Origin: Anodontia alba
Lineage: Eukaryota > Mollusca > Bivalvia > Lucinida > Lucinidae
Reading direction: 5' to 3'
NCBI GenBank assembly: GCA_964016985.1
Contig: OZ024830.1
Span: 78,815,852 to 78,879,851 of the forward strand
Length of the DNA stretch: 64,000 nucleotides
Shown here: positions 46,101-57,483 of the stretch, one piece after another
Layout: each line of letters opens with the position of its first letter
Numbering within the stretch: position 1 is the stretch's first letter
Made by a program: the position numbers and the translations under genes
The notes under the pieces: model-generated
What the model saw: the letters and a program-made list of their open reading frames with translations, nothing else
Told to the model about the DNA's origin: nothing
Database searches by the model: none

Positions 46101-46655
46101 AAAACAGTTTTATGTTTTCGTTTAAAATTGCCATTTTTGCTCTTACCATGGGATCGTTTATTACATTTTTAATATCTAAAAGGTAAAAAGCATCGAAATC
46201 CGGCATTTTATAAGTATTTCCTTCATGGTAAATATTATCATTAAATCCAAGTAGAAAATGGGGTTTGTAAACGTTTAATCCATTTAATTTCAAGTTCATG
46301 TCTTAAAATATTTTTGAATCTTTCGGTAGAATTGGACTTGTGTATAATTTTTTCAACAGGTTGAACCAAAACTTTACTAGATGATCATGAATGACCAATA
46401 CTCCGGAAATATTGATAAAGAAACGTATCAATTTTCTTTGCTTTTTTGATTTTAAGCAAATGTTCCTTAAACCTTGTTTTAAGGGCCCGTTTGGTCTGTC
46501 CAACATATTGCATTCCTCAGCCTCCTTCGCTGCAAGTGAGAACATATATAACATCCTCTGATTTTCAGTCTAAATCAGAGTTGTTTACAACTGAAAATTG
46601 TCTATAACTGAGGAAATTATAGTTGACCGACAAATTAAATGATTGCTATCGAACG
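43166..46655 (-). mobile_element. Naiad-type Penelope-like retroelement, main copy
   Basis: Minus-strand element with N-terminal GIY-YIG endonuclease (about 46620-46290), a linker with a CxC-type motif (45660), a reverse transcriptase (about 45300-43760) and a 3' untranslated part to 43166. Endonuclease before RT is the reverse of canonical Penelope and matches the Naiad/Chlamys clade. The 5' end abuts a fragment of another LINE. Several 1-bp frameshifts and stops mean it is inactive. Confidence 0.88.
43754..46640 (-). pseudogene. GIY-YIG / reverse transcriptase ORF of the Naiad, with in-frame TGA codons
   Basis: The frame reads NFLSYRQFSVVNNSDLD, TGA (46565-46567), KSEDVIYVLTCSEGG, TGA (46517-46519), GMQYVGQTKRALKTRFKEH, FRSIGHS, TGA (46385-46387). 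After two 1-bp shifts it continues MLSKLASLSVSSLRKLDDEA, one TAA (45911-45913), SPDS, TGA (45662-45664), DCKDSKFCY, then YVLAPADKAANNVVYV, TGA (45248-45250), RLYYINTL, YWLPKLHKRP. RT motifs follow: STYEFSTLYTTLPH (the motif A Asp is Glu here), CIPMETNC (normally GIPMGTNC) and RYLDDLLN (44440s). It ends FNCTTAVRASDSMTVSS then TAA at 43754-43756. The TGA clustering at Cys positions suggests a former selenoprotein. Confidence 0.85.
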
Positions 46656-46682
46656 GATAGCAGATATCTCTCCGTTTTATAT

Positions 46683-47285
46683 GCTAGAATTAGAAATAAA
46701 TGAAGTAATTAGGTATCTGATTTATGTATAAATCATTTGTTACCTAGTCCTATTTGTAGTTGCTCTGAAGAAGTCGAAGATGCATATCATTATTTCTTTA
46801 ATTGCCTAAACTTCGATTATCACTTTTGCGAGCTACTAGGGATGTTTAGCCATTAAATATATATTCCTTTATTTGGAGATGAAAATTTGACAGCTGAAGA
46901 AAGTCTATTATTTTCACAGTCATACAGACGTTCATCAAGGATACCAGAAGATTCACTAACTAGTCTGCCGCTAACTTAAGACCAGCATGACATTCCATTA
47001 TTATCTTATTACATTTGTTGGTTAATTATTTACTTTATTTTTTCATCACCTCATATTAGCCATCAGCTTTTAAAATTATGTATTTATTGTATACTTGTTT
47101 TCGAGTCCATATTTTGTTAAACAATCACTCCATAACAAGTATTTAGATAATGTCTCTCAATTTGCCATTATCATGTGTCTGTTTATTGTTGTAATAAAAC
47201 TGTGTAGGGGAGGGCCGTAACTAATGTTGGTAGAACTTGTGGCCCGCCCCATTGCCATGAAATGATGCAATAAAATATGTTTATA
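46683..47285 (+). mobile_element. 3' end of a non-LTR retrotransposon
   Basis: Plus-strand frame with INHLLPSPICSCSEEVED followed by YHYFFNC, the C-x-C ... H ... C knuckle found at the C-terminus of many mollusc LINEs, with stops. Then an untranslated tail with GGGGAGGGCCGTAAC and CAATAAAATATG. It faces the 5' end of the Naiad element. Confidence 0.7.
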
Positions 47286-48309
47286 CTAAGCATTCGAGCC
47301 AAAAAGTTCCCGACAAAAATCTATTACTCTCTTGAACTTATCTCCTCAAGAGACCTCCTATGGAGCAATGCAGTATTTTTTTACCTTTCACTGTGTACAA
47401 AACTCTATTTTTAGATAGGACTATTTTTCAGTGTACCAAAACAGTGTGACGTCAATAGTTTTCTGGTTCCAAATTAGTCCAGTTCCTTGCGCAGCGTCAA
47501 GCGTTAGTTCCGATTTATCAGACACCTTTCTGTCTGGTAGACTGGTTACCGGTATATCAGTATCCTTACAATACAGGAGGGTAAACACTACAGAGAAAAT
47601 ACCCCATCTATAAATATTCCGCACCGCAGATAGGACTCCACATAAAATAAACAGATATAATTGACGTATGTTGCCCTTCAAGTCATGTTTTACAGAAATG
47701 TTTAGAAGTGGTACTGCAAATACATACATACTGCATTAATTGATAAATAAATTGTGAATTTTATAAGGGAAAATGAATCTTTAGGACAATGATACAGTTT
47801 TTTTTTTTCTGTGACCTCTTAAATAGTTAAACTCTAGAACAAATATGAATTAGAGTAATTAATTACGTACATTAGCATCTTTATGCATGTTAAGCAACAC
47901 CGAAATAGATAGTAGATCTAAAATATTTTTGTAGATTCTGTTAATCTGACAGCAGTATTCTGCTGTGTTTTATTTGTATAAATATCTGTCAACATGCATC
48001 TGCTTATTGTCAAGGCCGTTAATACTGAGTTAAATATAGAACGCTTTACGTCAGCCATGGGAATTTCGCTGCTAACAATAGACTGCTTAGTAAATTTCGC
48101 ATCAGGCGTCTATTTTTAACAGTCGCCTGGCAAACGAGGCTAGTTCCAAATAAACCCTGGTAATCCAGATCACTTGAGCGCTTGCTTATTCGAGCGTTTC
48201 CTTCTTGTTTATAAATAGACGGGCTTACCAAATTAGAGTTATTGTGCAAATGCATTGTGTACAGTTATCTGAAACCGCATTTTCACGATGTAGCATGCAA
48301 ATTGTTATT
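47286..48309. other. Upstream region of the second reductase copy
   Basis: No repeat family is recognised here, unlike most of the window. A possible minus-strand exon lies at 47432-47570. Low-repeat content just before a first exon is compatible with a promoter region, but no TATA box or initiator is clear. Confidence 0.35.
47432..47570 (-). CDS. Possible exon, unrecognised product
   Basis: Open minus-strand segment DTDIPVTSLPDRKVSDKSEL, then TLDAAQGTGLIWNQKTID, with a candidate acceptor (TATTGTAAG) and donor (GTACACTG) in phase. Amino-acid composition looks protein-like, but no family or partner exon is recognised. Confidence 0.22.
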
Positions 48310-48471
48310 TAACCCTTAATGTGTCAAGCAAAATTTGTAGCAGACGACATTTTTTTTCTTCAGTTTTTTCAAAGAAAACAAGTCTTGTTATAACATGTGA
48401 ATCGTCTGCAGCAGACGATTCACATGAAATATCAAGATTTGTTTTCTTTGAATGATAATAATAATAATAAT

Positions 48472-48508
<37 letters not shown>

Positions 48509-48535
48509 TCAAATTGTCGTCTGCTGCAGTTGTGA
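48310..48535. mobile_element. Hairpin MITE 55 bp upstream of the reductase start
   Basis: Inner arms CAAAGAAAACAAGTCTTG ... GAATCGTCTGC and complement (48370-48450) are nearly perfect over about 40 bp. GTCGTCTGCTGC / GCAGACGAC blocks lie outside, and a TAA microsatellite (about 48452-48506) in the right half. Confidence 0.75.
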
Positions 48536-48590
48536 TTGGCGTAAATTTGTCGAACTGTAGAGCAGTCTACAGTTTGGGTACGACGCTAAA

Positions 48591-48698
48591 ATGTCTGATT
48601 CAACACAAGTTAGCTATAACTTTCTTGGGAAGTCCGGTTTGAAGGTTTCCAATATCGCTTTCGGAACGATGACATTTGGTAAAGATGAAAAATCTGTG
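48591..48698 (+). CDS. Aldo-keto reductase, exon 1 of a second gene copy (3' partial)
   Basis: ATG at 48591 with A at -3. 36 codons, MSDSTQVSYNFLGKSGLK, then VSNIAFGTMTFGKDEKSV, then donor GTATGTAA. LGKSGLKVS and FGTMTFG are the N-terminal barrel motif of aldo-keto reductases. It ends in phase 0 and its last residues would run directly into AGQLPTQ-type sequence as in exon 2 at 3120, so both belong to the same gene family. No exon 2 is found between here and 64000, so its intron 1 exceeds 15 kb. Confidence 0.9.
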
Positions 48699-48779
48699 GT
48701 ATGTAATTTATGTTTTCATTTCGGCAATGGCGGATTAAGGATTATCACTAAGTGAGTGCGATTTTTCATATTACTGTCT

Positions 48780-48794
48780 TGGTGTGTGTGTGTA

Positions 48795-48825
<31 letters not shown>

Positions 48826-49060
48826 GGGATAACGGGGGTAATTGTAGTAAAGGTGGGTGAGTCAGTATTTCGGATAGCCCATTCATATACCTGACCTTTG
48901 AAAAAACGGACCCATTTATATACTTGAACGTCCAAAATGTTGACTTATTCATATACTGTCCTTTGATCGTTTATACCCATTTATTGCTGGTAGTTAGACA
49001 AGTATCGGAACTCGGGACGGGAATGTTGGGCGTGTGGGGGGGGTGGGGGGGGGGAAGGGT
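48780..49060 (+). repeat. ATATAC/G-run repeat, copy 1 (left part)
   Basis: GT run and G run, then GGGGTAATTGTAGTA, CCCATTCATATACCTGACC, GGACCCATTTATATACTTG, TATTCATATACTGTCCTTTG and TTTATTGCTGGTAGTTAGAC. Same order as in copies 3 and 4. Confidence 0.8.
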
Positions 49061-49064
49061 AGGT

Positions 49065-49550
49065 TAACTTCCTATATATGGCATACTACGGATGTGCGTG
49101 CCGAATGACCATCTTTTTCAGCGCTGCCAAGTATATGATAAGCCCCTCTTTTTAGGCAAAAATATATGATTGACCCCATTTTTCTGGATTGGCATATGAC
49201 ATGAAAGGCACCACTTTTCTGATGTATCCCGGTTCATGCACATATCTTTCGTTCAGAAATTTTCCGAGGCTGCTTGTTTTCTTGATTCTCTCTTGGTACT
49301 CAATGAATTGACTGCCATATTTGTCTAACTACCAGCAATATGTATTTGGGTACAAACAACAACAACAACAACAAAAAAAAAAAAAAAAAAAAAAAAAAAC
49401 AATCAAAGGACGCTATATGGATGGGTCAACATTTCAGACGATCTAGTATATGAGTCCATTTTTTCAAAGGCCAGGTATATGAATGAGGTAGGTTTCGAAA
49501 TACTGGCTCGAACACCCGTAGCACAATTACCCCCTAGTTACCCCCCATCC
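49065..49550 (-). repeat. ATATAC/G-run repeat, copy 2 (inverted)
   Basis: Complement of the family from CTTCCTATATATGGCATACT to ACACCCGTAGCACAATTACC, with an ACA/A run at 49360-49398. Confidence 0.8.
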
Positions 49551-49609
49551 CCAACTCCCGAGTATCGGATACTCAGTGTGACAAATTTACTATCGTAAAG
49601 ATTGACGTC

Positions 49610-49860
49610 CACGTTGTACAAGGTCATGTATAGCAGTCTCTATCCAGTAAACAAGCAGCCTCGAACAATCTCTGATCAAGTAAAAAAATATACACATATA
49701 CCGGGATGCCAGAAAAGTGGGGCCTTTCACATACGAATCCATAAAAGCCGGGTCAATTATATACTTATATACCTGGCAGCGCTGAAAAAGGGGGCCATTC
49801 GACACGTGCAACCGTACTATGCCATGTATAGGAAGCGATGCTATATATAGGAAATCAGCT
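49610..49860 (+). repeat. ATATAC/G-run repeat, copy 3 (right part)
   Basis: AACAAGCAGCCTCGAACAAT to CTATGCCATGTATAGGAAG, the right half of the family. With copies 1 and 2 it makes a direct/inverted/direct arrangement. Confidence 0.8.
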
Positions 49861-50169
49861 TTTCCCTTTGCCCACTCCCTATTCACCACCCCCGCCCCCA
49901 TGCGCGAGATTACCGTACTTTGTGTGTACTCTATGTATTTGGACAGACACGCCCGAGTAAACAGTGTAGACCAAGATCCGACGCCGCAGAGATCAGTGTT
50001 TGCCTGCCACAAACCTAACATTGTTACACACATTCACATGTAGTAGAAGACTCGGTAGAAGAGAAGTAAAAGATAAAGGGTGAAGGGTATGAATTTTAAC
50101 GGATATAAACGGTATCCCAAATTTATCAATTTTAACCAAAAGTTCCCATCTAAATAAAATTTTGTGTCG

Positions 50170-50171
50170 AA

Positions 50172-50213
<42 letters not shown>
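50170..50213. repeat. (GT)n microsatellite
   Basis: About 40 bases of GT dinucleotide just before the next ATATAC repeat copy, the same relation as at 48783. Confidence 0.95.
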
Positions 50214-50216
<3 letters not shown>

Positions 50217-50700
50217 CGTGCGTGTGTAGAGTGGGGTGGGGGTAGGGGTCGACTACACCCCACGAACTCGGGGCGGTAACTTGGGGGTAATTGTGGTACG
50301 GATGTTCGAGCCAGTATCTCAAAACCTACCCCAATCATATACCTGGCCTTTAAAAGAAACGCACCCATTCATATACTGGATCGTCTGAAATGTTGACTTA
50401 TTCATATACTGCCCTTTGATTTTTTGCACCCATTTATTGCTGGTAGTTAGACAAATATAGCAGTCAGTTTATTGAATACCAAGAGAAAATGTAGCCTCGA
50501 AAAATCTCTGAACGAAAACTGTGCGTGTACCGGGATACATCAGGAAAGTGGGACCTTTCATATACTAATCCAGAAAAATGGGGCCAATCATATACTTTTT
50601 GCTGAAAAAAATGACCCATTCATATACTTAGCAGCGCTGAAAAAGGGGGCCGTTCGGCACGCACATCCATACTATGCCATATATAGGAAGTTACCCCCTC
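50214..50700 (+). repeat. ATATAC/G-run repeat, copy 4 (full)
   Basis: Contains the complete block order from GGGGGTAATTGTGGTACGG to CTATGCCATATATAGGAAGT and ends in a G run (50701-50720). Confidence 0.85.
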
Positions 50701-51115
50701 GGGGGGGGGGGGGGGGAGGGGGAGTAACAGGGGTAATTTTGGTACGGGTGAGCGAGCCAGTATTTCAAAACCTACCCCATTCATATACCTGGCCTTTGAA
50801 AAAATGGACCCATTCATATACTTGATCATCCAAAATGCTGATCTATTCATATACTGCTCTTTGATTTTTTGTACCCATTTTTTGCTGATTGTTACACAAA
50901 TATCACAGTCAATTCATGTAATACCAAGAGGACATGCAGCCTCAGCGAAAAATATGTGCATATACCAGGATGTCAGAAAATGGGGTCTTTCACATAGGAA
51001 TCCAGAAAAAATCGGGCCATTCATATATTTTTTGTTGAAAAAAGGAGGCCGCGCTGACAAAGGGGACTATTCGGCACGCACATCCATACTATGCCATATA
51101 TAGGAAGTTAACCCC
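50701..51115 (+). repeat. ATATAC/G-run repeat, copy 5 (full, direct tandem)
   Basis: Head-to-tail with copy 4 and separated by the G run: GGGGTAATTTTGGTACGG to CCATATATAGGAAGTTAACC. Confidence 0.85.
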
Positions 51116-53538
51116 CTCCCGCCCCCGAGGTTACCCCACCGAGCCCACGAACGCCCTCTGAATCCGTCCCTGATGTTTTTCTGTCGCCGATGTTTTGGCA
51201 ATGTTTACATACTAAATACACACTAAATGTATAATGTCACAGTGACACGGAGCTAAGACCTAAAAGTACATATATCACGACTGCTTATCTCAAAACGCGC
51301 AACACGTGATGTGAAAAGAAAATCGTAAAGGAGGTTGTGGAGAGTCAGTTTAGGTGGCTTTGAAGGCGGGTGTCAAGTGAAATACAGCTGTCGTTTTGGT
51401 ACGATCGCCGATATCCAAAATTGTACAATGTAATGCGTATAAACAAGATTTATCAGAAGACAATGCAACTCGCGGGAAAGGGCTGATGGGATAAGAAAAC
51501 AATCTTTAAATATTAAAGATTAAATGCACAACTTAAACTTAAACATAGCTGTAAATGACAGAGTATGACTTGACTGATGTCGGAAGAATGTCAAACTGAG
51601 GAATGGGGTATATGCCATTGAAACATCTTCCCTTACATTGGTGTGGACGTAGTTTTGAGTACCGAACGTGAAATATGTCCCCAAATATATTTGCCCATTT
51701 GACGTTTCGATTCCACCCGTTTCCCTTTACGCTTCTCAAAGAAGTTTTCACATTACAACTATTCCAAGTGAAAGACTTCATAAATATTACCAAACAACTT
51801 CATTGGTACCACATAAACAAACAATTACAGTCTTTATTGTTAAAAAGCTCGAAATTTTACTTTTTCAAAACTGTTTTAGTTATCCGGACGCCATTTTGGT
51901 AGGAACGACAATCCAATTTTTCTCCCCTGTACACTAATGTGATATTGACTAAATAATGACAGGAAATGTTTTTAATCGTACATTGAAGTCTAAAAATGGT
52001 GCTTAAGATCGTCGTTATTAACCTAGTAATAGCTTTCTCTGTGTGTTAAAAAAAAGAAAAGTGCGTCGTATATTTCGAGACACACTGCTTGTGTAAGGTT
52101 GAGTTTTCCATAGACACCGCTCTTGATACAATTTGTGTGAGTTTCTGAGAATATAGTCCTTATCAATCCTGGTATAATTAATAGATAATTTTAAGGGTAA
52201 TTTGTTTTACGTCGCTTTAATGAGCAATGCAGTTTGTTGATAATGATGTCTTAGTATTTTACGCTCCTGTTAATATTTTTAATGTGTGAAGATACTTCTG
52301 GAACTGATCTAATCAGAACCCAAAGCCTATCACAAATATCAAAGGAAAAGACGAATAAACACATGTTAACAAACAATAAAAAAATCACAGGAGACAAGTC
52401 GAGTTAGCAGCTCTTTCCCAAACAGGTGGTAACTCAGTTACCTATATTAAACTAAATGATTTGGACACGCAGGTAAGTCTCGAATCGGCGTTATCACAGC
52501 GAGATTACAATCGAAGGGGCAATCTTTAATATGCTGCATTTCAGAATAGAGGTCCTAGGATATTATGGATGAAAAAGTATCAATTAAAAAACAACGGAAT
52601 AAAAATGAAATCCTCTTCCACGAAGAAGTAAAAATTTATTTCATTGCTTCAGTAAAGTAGTATTTAAAGTCAAAATACTGCTTAGAGCTAGAGACTTAAA
52701 ATAACACAAAGATTTCGTTTACCCGGTAACCGCAAGCAGAACATCCGTATTCATGCACGTCAATTTATTTCCACGTAAAAACAAAGTTCCTTTAAAAGGA
52801 ATAAGTAAATTCGAGACATAAGGTGTTTGTTTTTCTCTGAAATACTAACAAAGACATAAACTTAAATGTGAATATATTAAATATTTTATACCCGAAATAT
52901 CATAATAAGACAGATACGATCGTTTTTCGCTATTATATTTAAAATCATTGTGAAATAATTTATATCTGTATCAGAATTTAATGTCCCATTACATTTGGTC
53001 TTTTTCACGGCCTTTACCTTATTTCTTTCAGATGTTGTCCTAAATTCTCATACAATCATTTCAGTCATGCGCACCCAGCGAAGACTCAGATCAGCATAAT
53101 CATCAATAATCGCTGTTCGCAAGAAAAAAAATATAAACGTTTTTGGTGATAGTCATCTAAAACTCTGATCAGGCTGGACAGATGTCCAAGCAGATCCGCG
53201 TCATCGCTAGACACAAATATCAGTTTGCTGGTATTATCATGCAGCACCTCAAACATGTCCCGCGTCGTGTTGAGCTTCTATAAAGCCGCCGGGTTTTCTT
53301 TGAAACACAATAAAATGCCGTCTAATCAGAAAGGGGCTCGTCTACTAGGGCGCGTACCTCTGAATCGGCAGGCGTTTGATTAGCTTATTTAGGTGCTAAA
53401 TCATCGATTGAATCAAAGGTTAGTGCCATAATTTACCAAAATGGATATACTAACTTTTGGCACGCGTTCGTGATTGTAGAGGTTAATAAATGTTTTGTTA
53501 TTATCAAAACATATGAGAAGGATGACACATGGAATTGT
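51116..53538. other. Mostly featureless stretch of the presumed intron 1
   Basis: A lone unit of the ~170-bp repeat of 59850-60440 at about 51530-51660 (AAACATAGCTGTAAATGACA, TTGGTGTGGACG) and a GCGCACCCAGCGAAGACTC segment of the short repeat family near 53070. Otherwise no gene or repeat recognised. Confidence 0.45.
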
Positions 53539-53550
53539 TATTAATCCGTG

Positions 53551-53590
53551 ACTTAAATGTCTTATGTAGCTCGACATAAGACATTTAAGT
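53551..53590. repeat. Perfect 17-bp inverted repeat at the LINE 5' end
   Basis: ACTTAAATGTCTTATGT, six-base loop AGCTCG, then the exact complement. It starts at the first base after the 5' target duplication. Confidence 0.85.
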
Positions 53591-54343
53591 TACTGCTTCT
53601 ATATAGCTGTTAACCGAATCTGTGTAGCAATATCCAGGGTAGAGGGAGCTCTCAAGCCCTGGTCGGCAATCAATCTAGGAGTTGGCAACTCCAAACAAAA
53701 ACGTGCATATCTGGATTTGCCTGTTCCAGTTATATAAAGTCTGCTTCGGCAGCTTGGGCGGAGGAAATCATTACCATGATTCAACGGCCCAAACGGCGAT
53801 GCAGCAACATGTTGTGAAGCATGGAGAGCATGACAAGGCGCAACAGAAGTCATGGTCATCCACTGCATCCCGGCTTAGCTCCAGATGTCCTGACACTGTC
53901 TTGCCTCTGGATCCAGCTAGGTCAGGACGAGAGAGTGAGTTTGACTTTGCGCGCCTCTCCCTCACTATATTCCAATTCACAGCGAATGTCATCTTAATCA
54001 GCAACACACAGTCACAACAAGCACACATAAGCAAGGCATACAAAAGCCCTGTGGCGATTGGCGAGCGACGAAGCAGCAGGTGAGGAAACACTGGAAGCTG
54101 TGGTTGCGGACCTGCTCACAGGCGGCTTGGTTCTATATGGTCGCTTTCCTTAAGAGCGAAGCAGTATGGGGAATTCGTCAGCCGACTTGAGCGACTGATC
54201 AGACCTTTTTAGGATCGCACTGCTCACCCTCGTAGTATGGGAAAGGGACTAGAAAAGGTGCCCTAAAAATTGCCTGCTTCAAAACACCTGGCTGGTTAAC
54301 CGCGATCAGCAGGAATCCCACTTAGCGGTCGACAAGAAAAAAG

Positions 54344-57300
54344 ATGAAGGTGATACCTTTAACCATCGGCGCTTGGAATGTGCGCACCCTAATGGACAGT
54401 TCTGGTTCTGACAGACCTCAGCGAAGAACAGCTCTAGTTGGTAGAGAGCTTGACCGATACAAAGTCGAAATTGCAGCTCTGAGTGAGACTCGCAGAGAAA
54501 CGGCTTTTAAAGTTGGTGCTGGCTACACTTTCTTCTGAAGTGGACGCAAGAAAGCAGGAGTAGGATTCGCCATCAAGTCACACCTCGTCAGCAAGCTCTC
54601 AGGACTTCCAAAAGGCATAAATGACCGCCTGGTGACGCTGAGACTTCACTTATCTGACAAGAGGCATAAAACGCAACCATTGTAAGTGCCTACGCACCCA
54701 CAATGACCAACCTAGATGAGGTTAAAAACAAGTTCTATGATGATCCGGATTTTGTGATTTCTGCAGCACCCGGACAGACAAATTTATCCTCCTCGGGGAC
54801 TTCAATGCCAGAGTGGACACAAAACACCAAACCTGGGAAGGAGTGATTGGATCTGAAAGTGTTGGGAAGTGCAAAAGCAATGGACTCCTCGTTTTAAGGA
54901 AGTGTGTAGAGCATGAATTACTGATCACCAACACAGTCTTCCGTCTACCAACTCACAGAAAGACATCATGGATGCACCTTCGCTCCAAACATTGGAATCT
55001 CATTGACTATGTCATAGTGCGAAGGAAAGACAGACAGGAAGTCAGAGTGACAAAGACTATGTGTGGTGCAGACTGTTGGACAGATCACAGGCTTGTTGTC
55101 AGCAAACTCAACGTGCGCATTCAGCCTGTACGACGACTATAAGGCAAGAAGGTGCCAAAGAAATTGGATGTCTCCAAGTTGAAACAAGACAGCAAGAGGC
55201 AAGCATTCGTCAACGATCTCTGCAGCCGTTTAGATGTACTGGAACACAGTTCCGAAGATGTAGATGAGAGCTTCAGAGACACCGTTCACTCTTCAGCAAT
55301 GAATTCCCTAGGACCAGTATCTCGCAAACACCAAGATTGGTTTGATGAGAATGACAAAGAAATCCAGGAACTCTTTGAAGAGAAACACCAAAAACACAAG
55401 GCTTACATCAGAAATACCAGCTCAGTATCTAGTAAGACTGCCTATTCAAACATATGCAAGACAGTACAGACTAGGCTCAGAGACATGCAAGACTCCTGGC
55501 TGAGCAAAACGGCTGATGAAATCCAGTCATTTGCAGACAGAAAGGATATGAAGAAGTTCTTTGATACACTCAAGACCATGTGGTCCCCAGAGCTCAGGAA
55601 CCACCCCACTCCTTTGTGCAGATGGAACTAGTCTTCTGACTGACAAAGAAGCTATCTTGAAAAGATGGGCTGAACACTTTGATGGTGTCCTTAATCGGCC
55701 ATCATCTGTCAATGATGAAGCTATCAACAGACTACCACAGGTGGAATGTAATCCGCTGCTTGATGAGCTCCCAACCATCTCTGAAACAGTGAAAGCAATA
55801 AAACTCCTGTCATCTGGCAAGGCTCCAGGACCAGATGCAATACCTGCAGAGATCAACATAGCAGGAGGTCATCCAGTTATTTCACATTATGTGGAGAAAA
55901 GAAGCCATCCTCCAAGAATTCAAGGATGCAACAATTATCCACCTATTCAAAAGGAAAGGGAATCCTCAAGTCTATGACAATCATCGAGGCATCTCTTTAT
56001 TGTCAGTTGCTGGGAAGATCCTTGCCAGGGTCCTACTGAATCGACTGAATGAACACCTTGAACAGTCCGGGCTCCTACCAGAAAGCCAGTATGGATTCAG
56101 GAATGACAGAAGAACAATAGACATGATCTTTACAGCACGACAGCTTCAAGAAAAATGCCAGGAACAGAATGTGGACCTCTACATGACCTTTGTCGACCTT
56201 ACCAAAGCATTTGACACAGTCAGTCGTGAGGGACGTTGGAAAATTATGCCAAATTCATAGCAATGGTGCGGCAGTTTTATGATGGAATGCTTGCAAGGGT
56301 CCAAAATGATGGCAAGTTTTCTGATCTATTCCCTATGACAAATGGAGTTAAGCAAGGTTGTGTACTAGCTTCAACACTGTTCAGCATGATGTTTTCTGCC
56401 ATGCTTACAGATGCTTTCCAGGAGGGTGACAATGGCATACATATTAGGTATCGCTTTGATCGGAAACTTTTCAACCTAAGAAGGTTGCAAGCTAAATTCA
56501 AGGTGCAGACAGAGGTGCTAAATGAGTTCCTCTTTACTGATGACATGATAAAGGGTGCTCCGACAGAAGAGAAAATGCAAAACAGGTGTGGATCATGTAT
56601 CTGATTCATGTGACATCTATGTTCTTACAATCAGCATCAAAAAGACTGAGGTAGGATATCAACCAGCACTTGGAAAGCCTTACAAGGAGCCTATCATCAC
56701 AGTGAAAGGTCAACAACTGCAAGTGGTAGACAAGTTCACCTACCTTTGAAGCACATTGTTTAGAGTTGTGCACATTGATGATGAAGTCAATGCTAGGATT
56801 GCCAAATCTAATGCAGCATTTGGCCGGCTACGTGGAAGTATTTGGGATCGAAATGGAATAAGACTTGACGCAAAGCTGAAAGTATACACATCGGTGGTGC
56901 TGCCAACACTATTACACGCATGCGAAACTTAGACAGTTTACCAACGGCATGCCAAAAGACTGAACCACTTCCATACAAGCTGTCTTAGAAAACTTCTAAA
57001 GATCAAGAGGCAAGACAGGATTCAAGACGTAGAAGTCCTTAAAATGGTAGGGATGCAGAATGTACATACTCTTCTAAAATTGGCTCAGTTAAGATGGACA
57101 AGCCATGATACCAGAATGACTGATGAACGTTTGCCAAAAAAAATCCTCTATGGAGAACTACAAGTTGAAAAACGCTCCCGTGGTGGTCAGAAGAAGCGAT
57201 ACAAGGACACCCTCAAAGCCTCCCTTAAAACCTTCACATACCAACAGAGTCGTGGGAACAGATTGCACAGGATCGAACAAAGTGGCGAGGCTTCATAAGA

Positions 57301-57483
57301 AGGGGAGCTGGTGAATACGTAGCAAAAAGAATCAGCGAAGCCGAGCAGAAACGTGCACAGCGGAAAGCCAGAGCTAAGGAATCACCAACAGAGCTTTCTT
57401 CCTCAGACCTCTATTGTTCTATCTGCAACAGGCAGTTTAGAGCTAAGATTAGTCTCATCAGCCATATTAAAACACACAAATAA
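54344..57483 (+). pseudogene. LINE endonuclease/RT coding region (broken)
   Basis: First frame opens at ATG 54344 (MKVIPLTIGAWNVRTL) and is stopped after GAGYTFF by TGA where Trp is expected. Further segments at 54813-55142, 55152-55631, 55561-55977, 55889-56260, 56236-56604 and 57044-57298 lie in different frames but follow the normal domain order. The RT catalytic box reads FTDD instead of FADD. Not functional. Confidence 0.9.

Noticed and set aside
43754..46655. Canonical Penelope (C-terminal endonuclease) or telomerase gene
   Set aside because: The GIY-YIG part lies upstream of the RT on the coding strand and the RT has YLDD with Naiad-type surroundings; there is no telomerase-specific domain.
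54344..57298. Host gene similar to craniofacial development protein 2
   Set aside because: Domain order, target duplications, tail and a second truncated copy at 61092 show it is a LINE.
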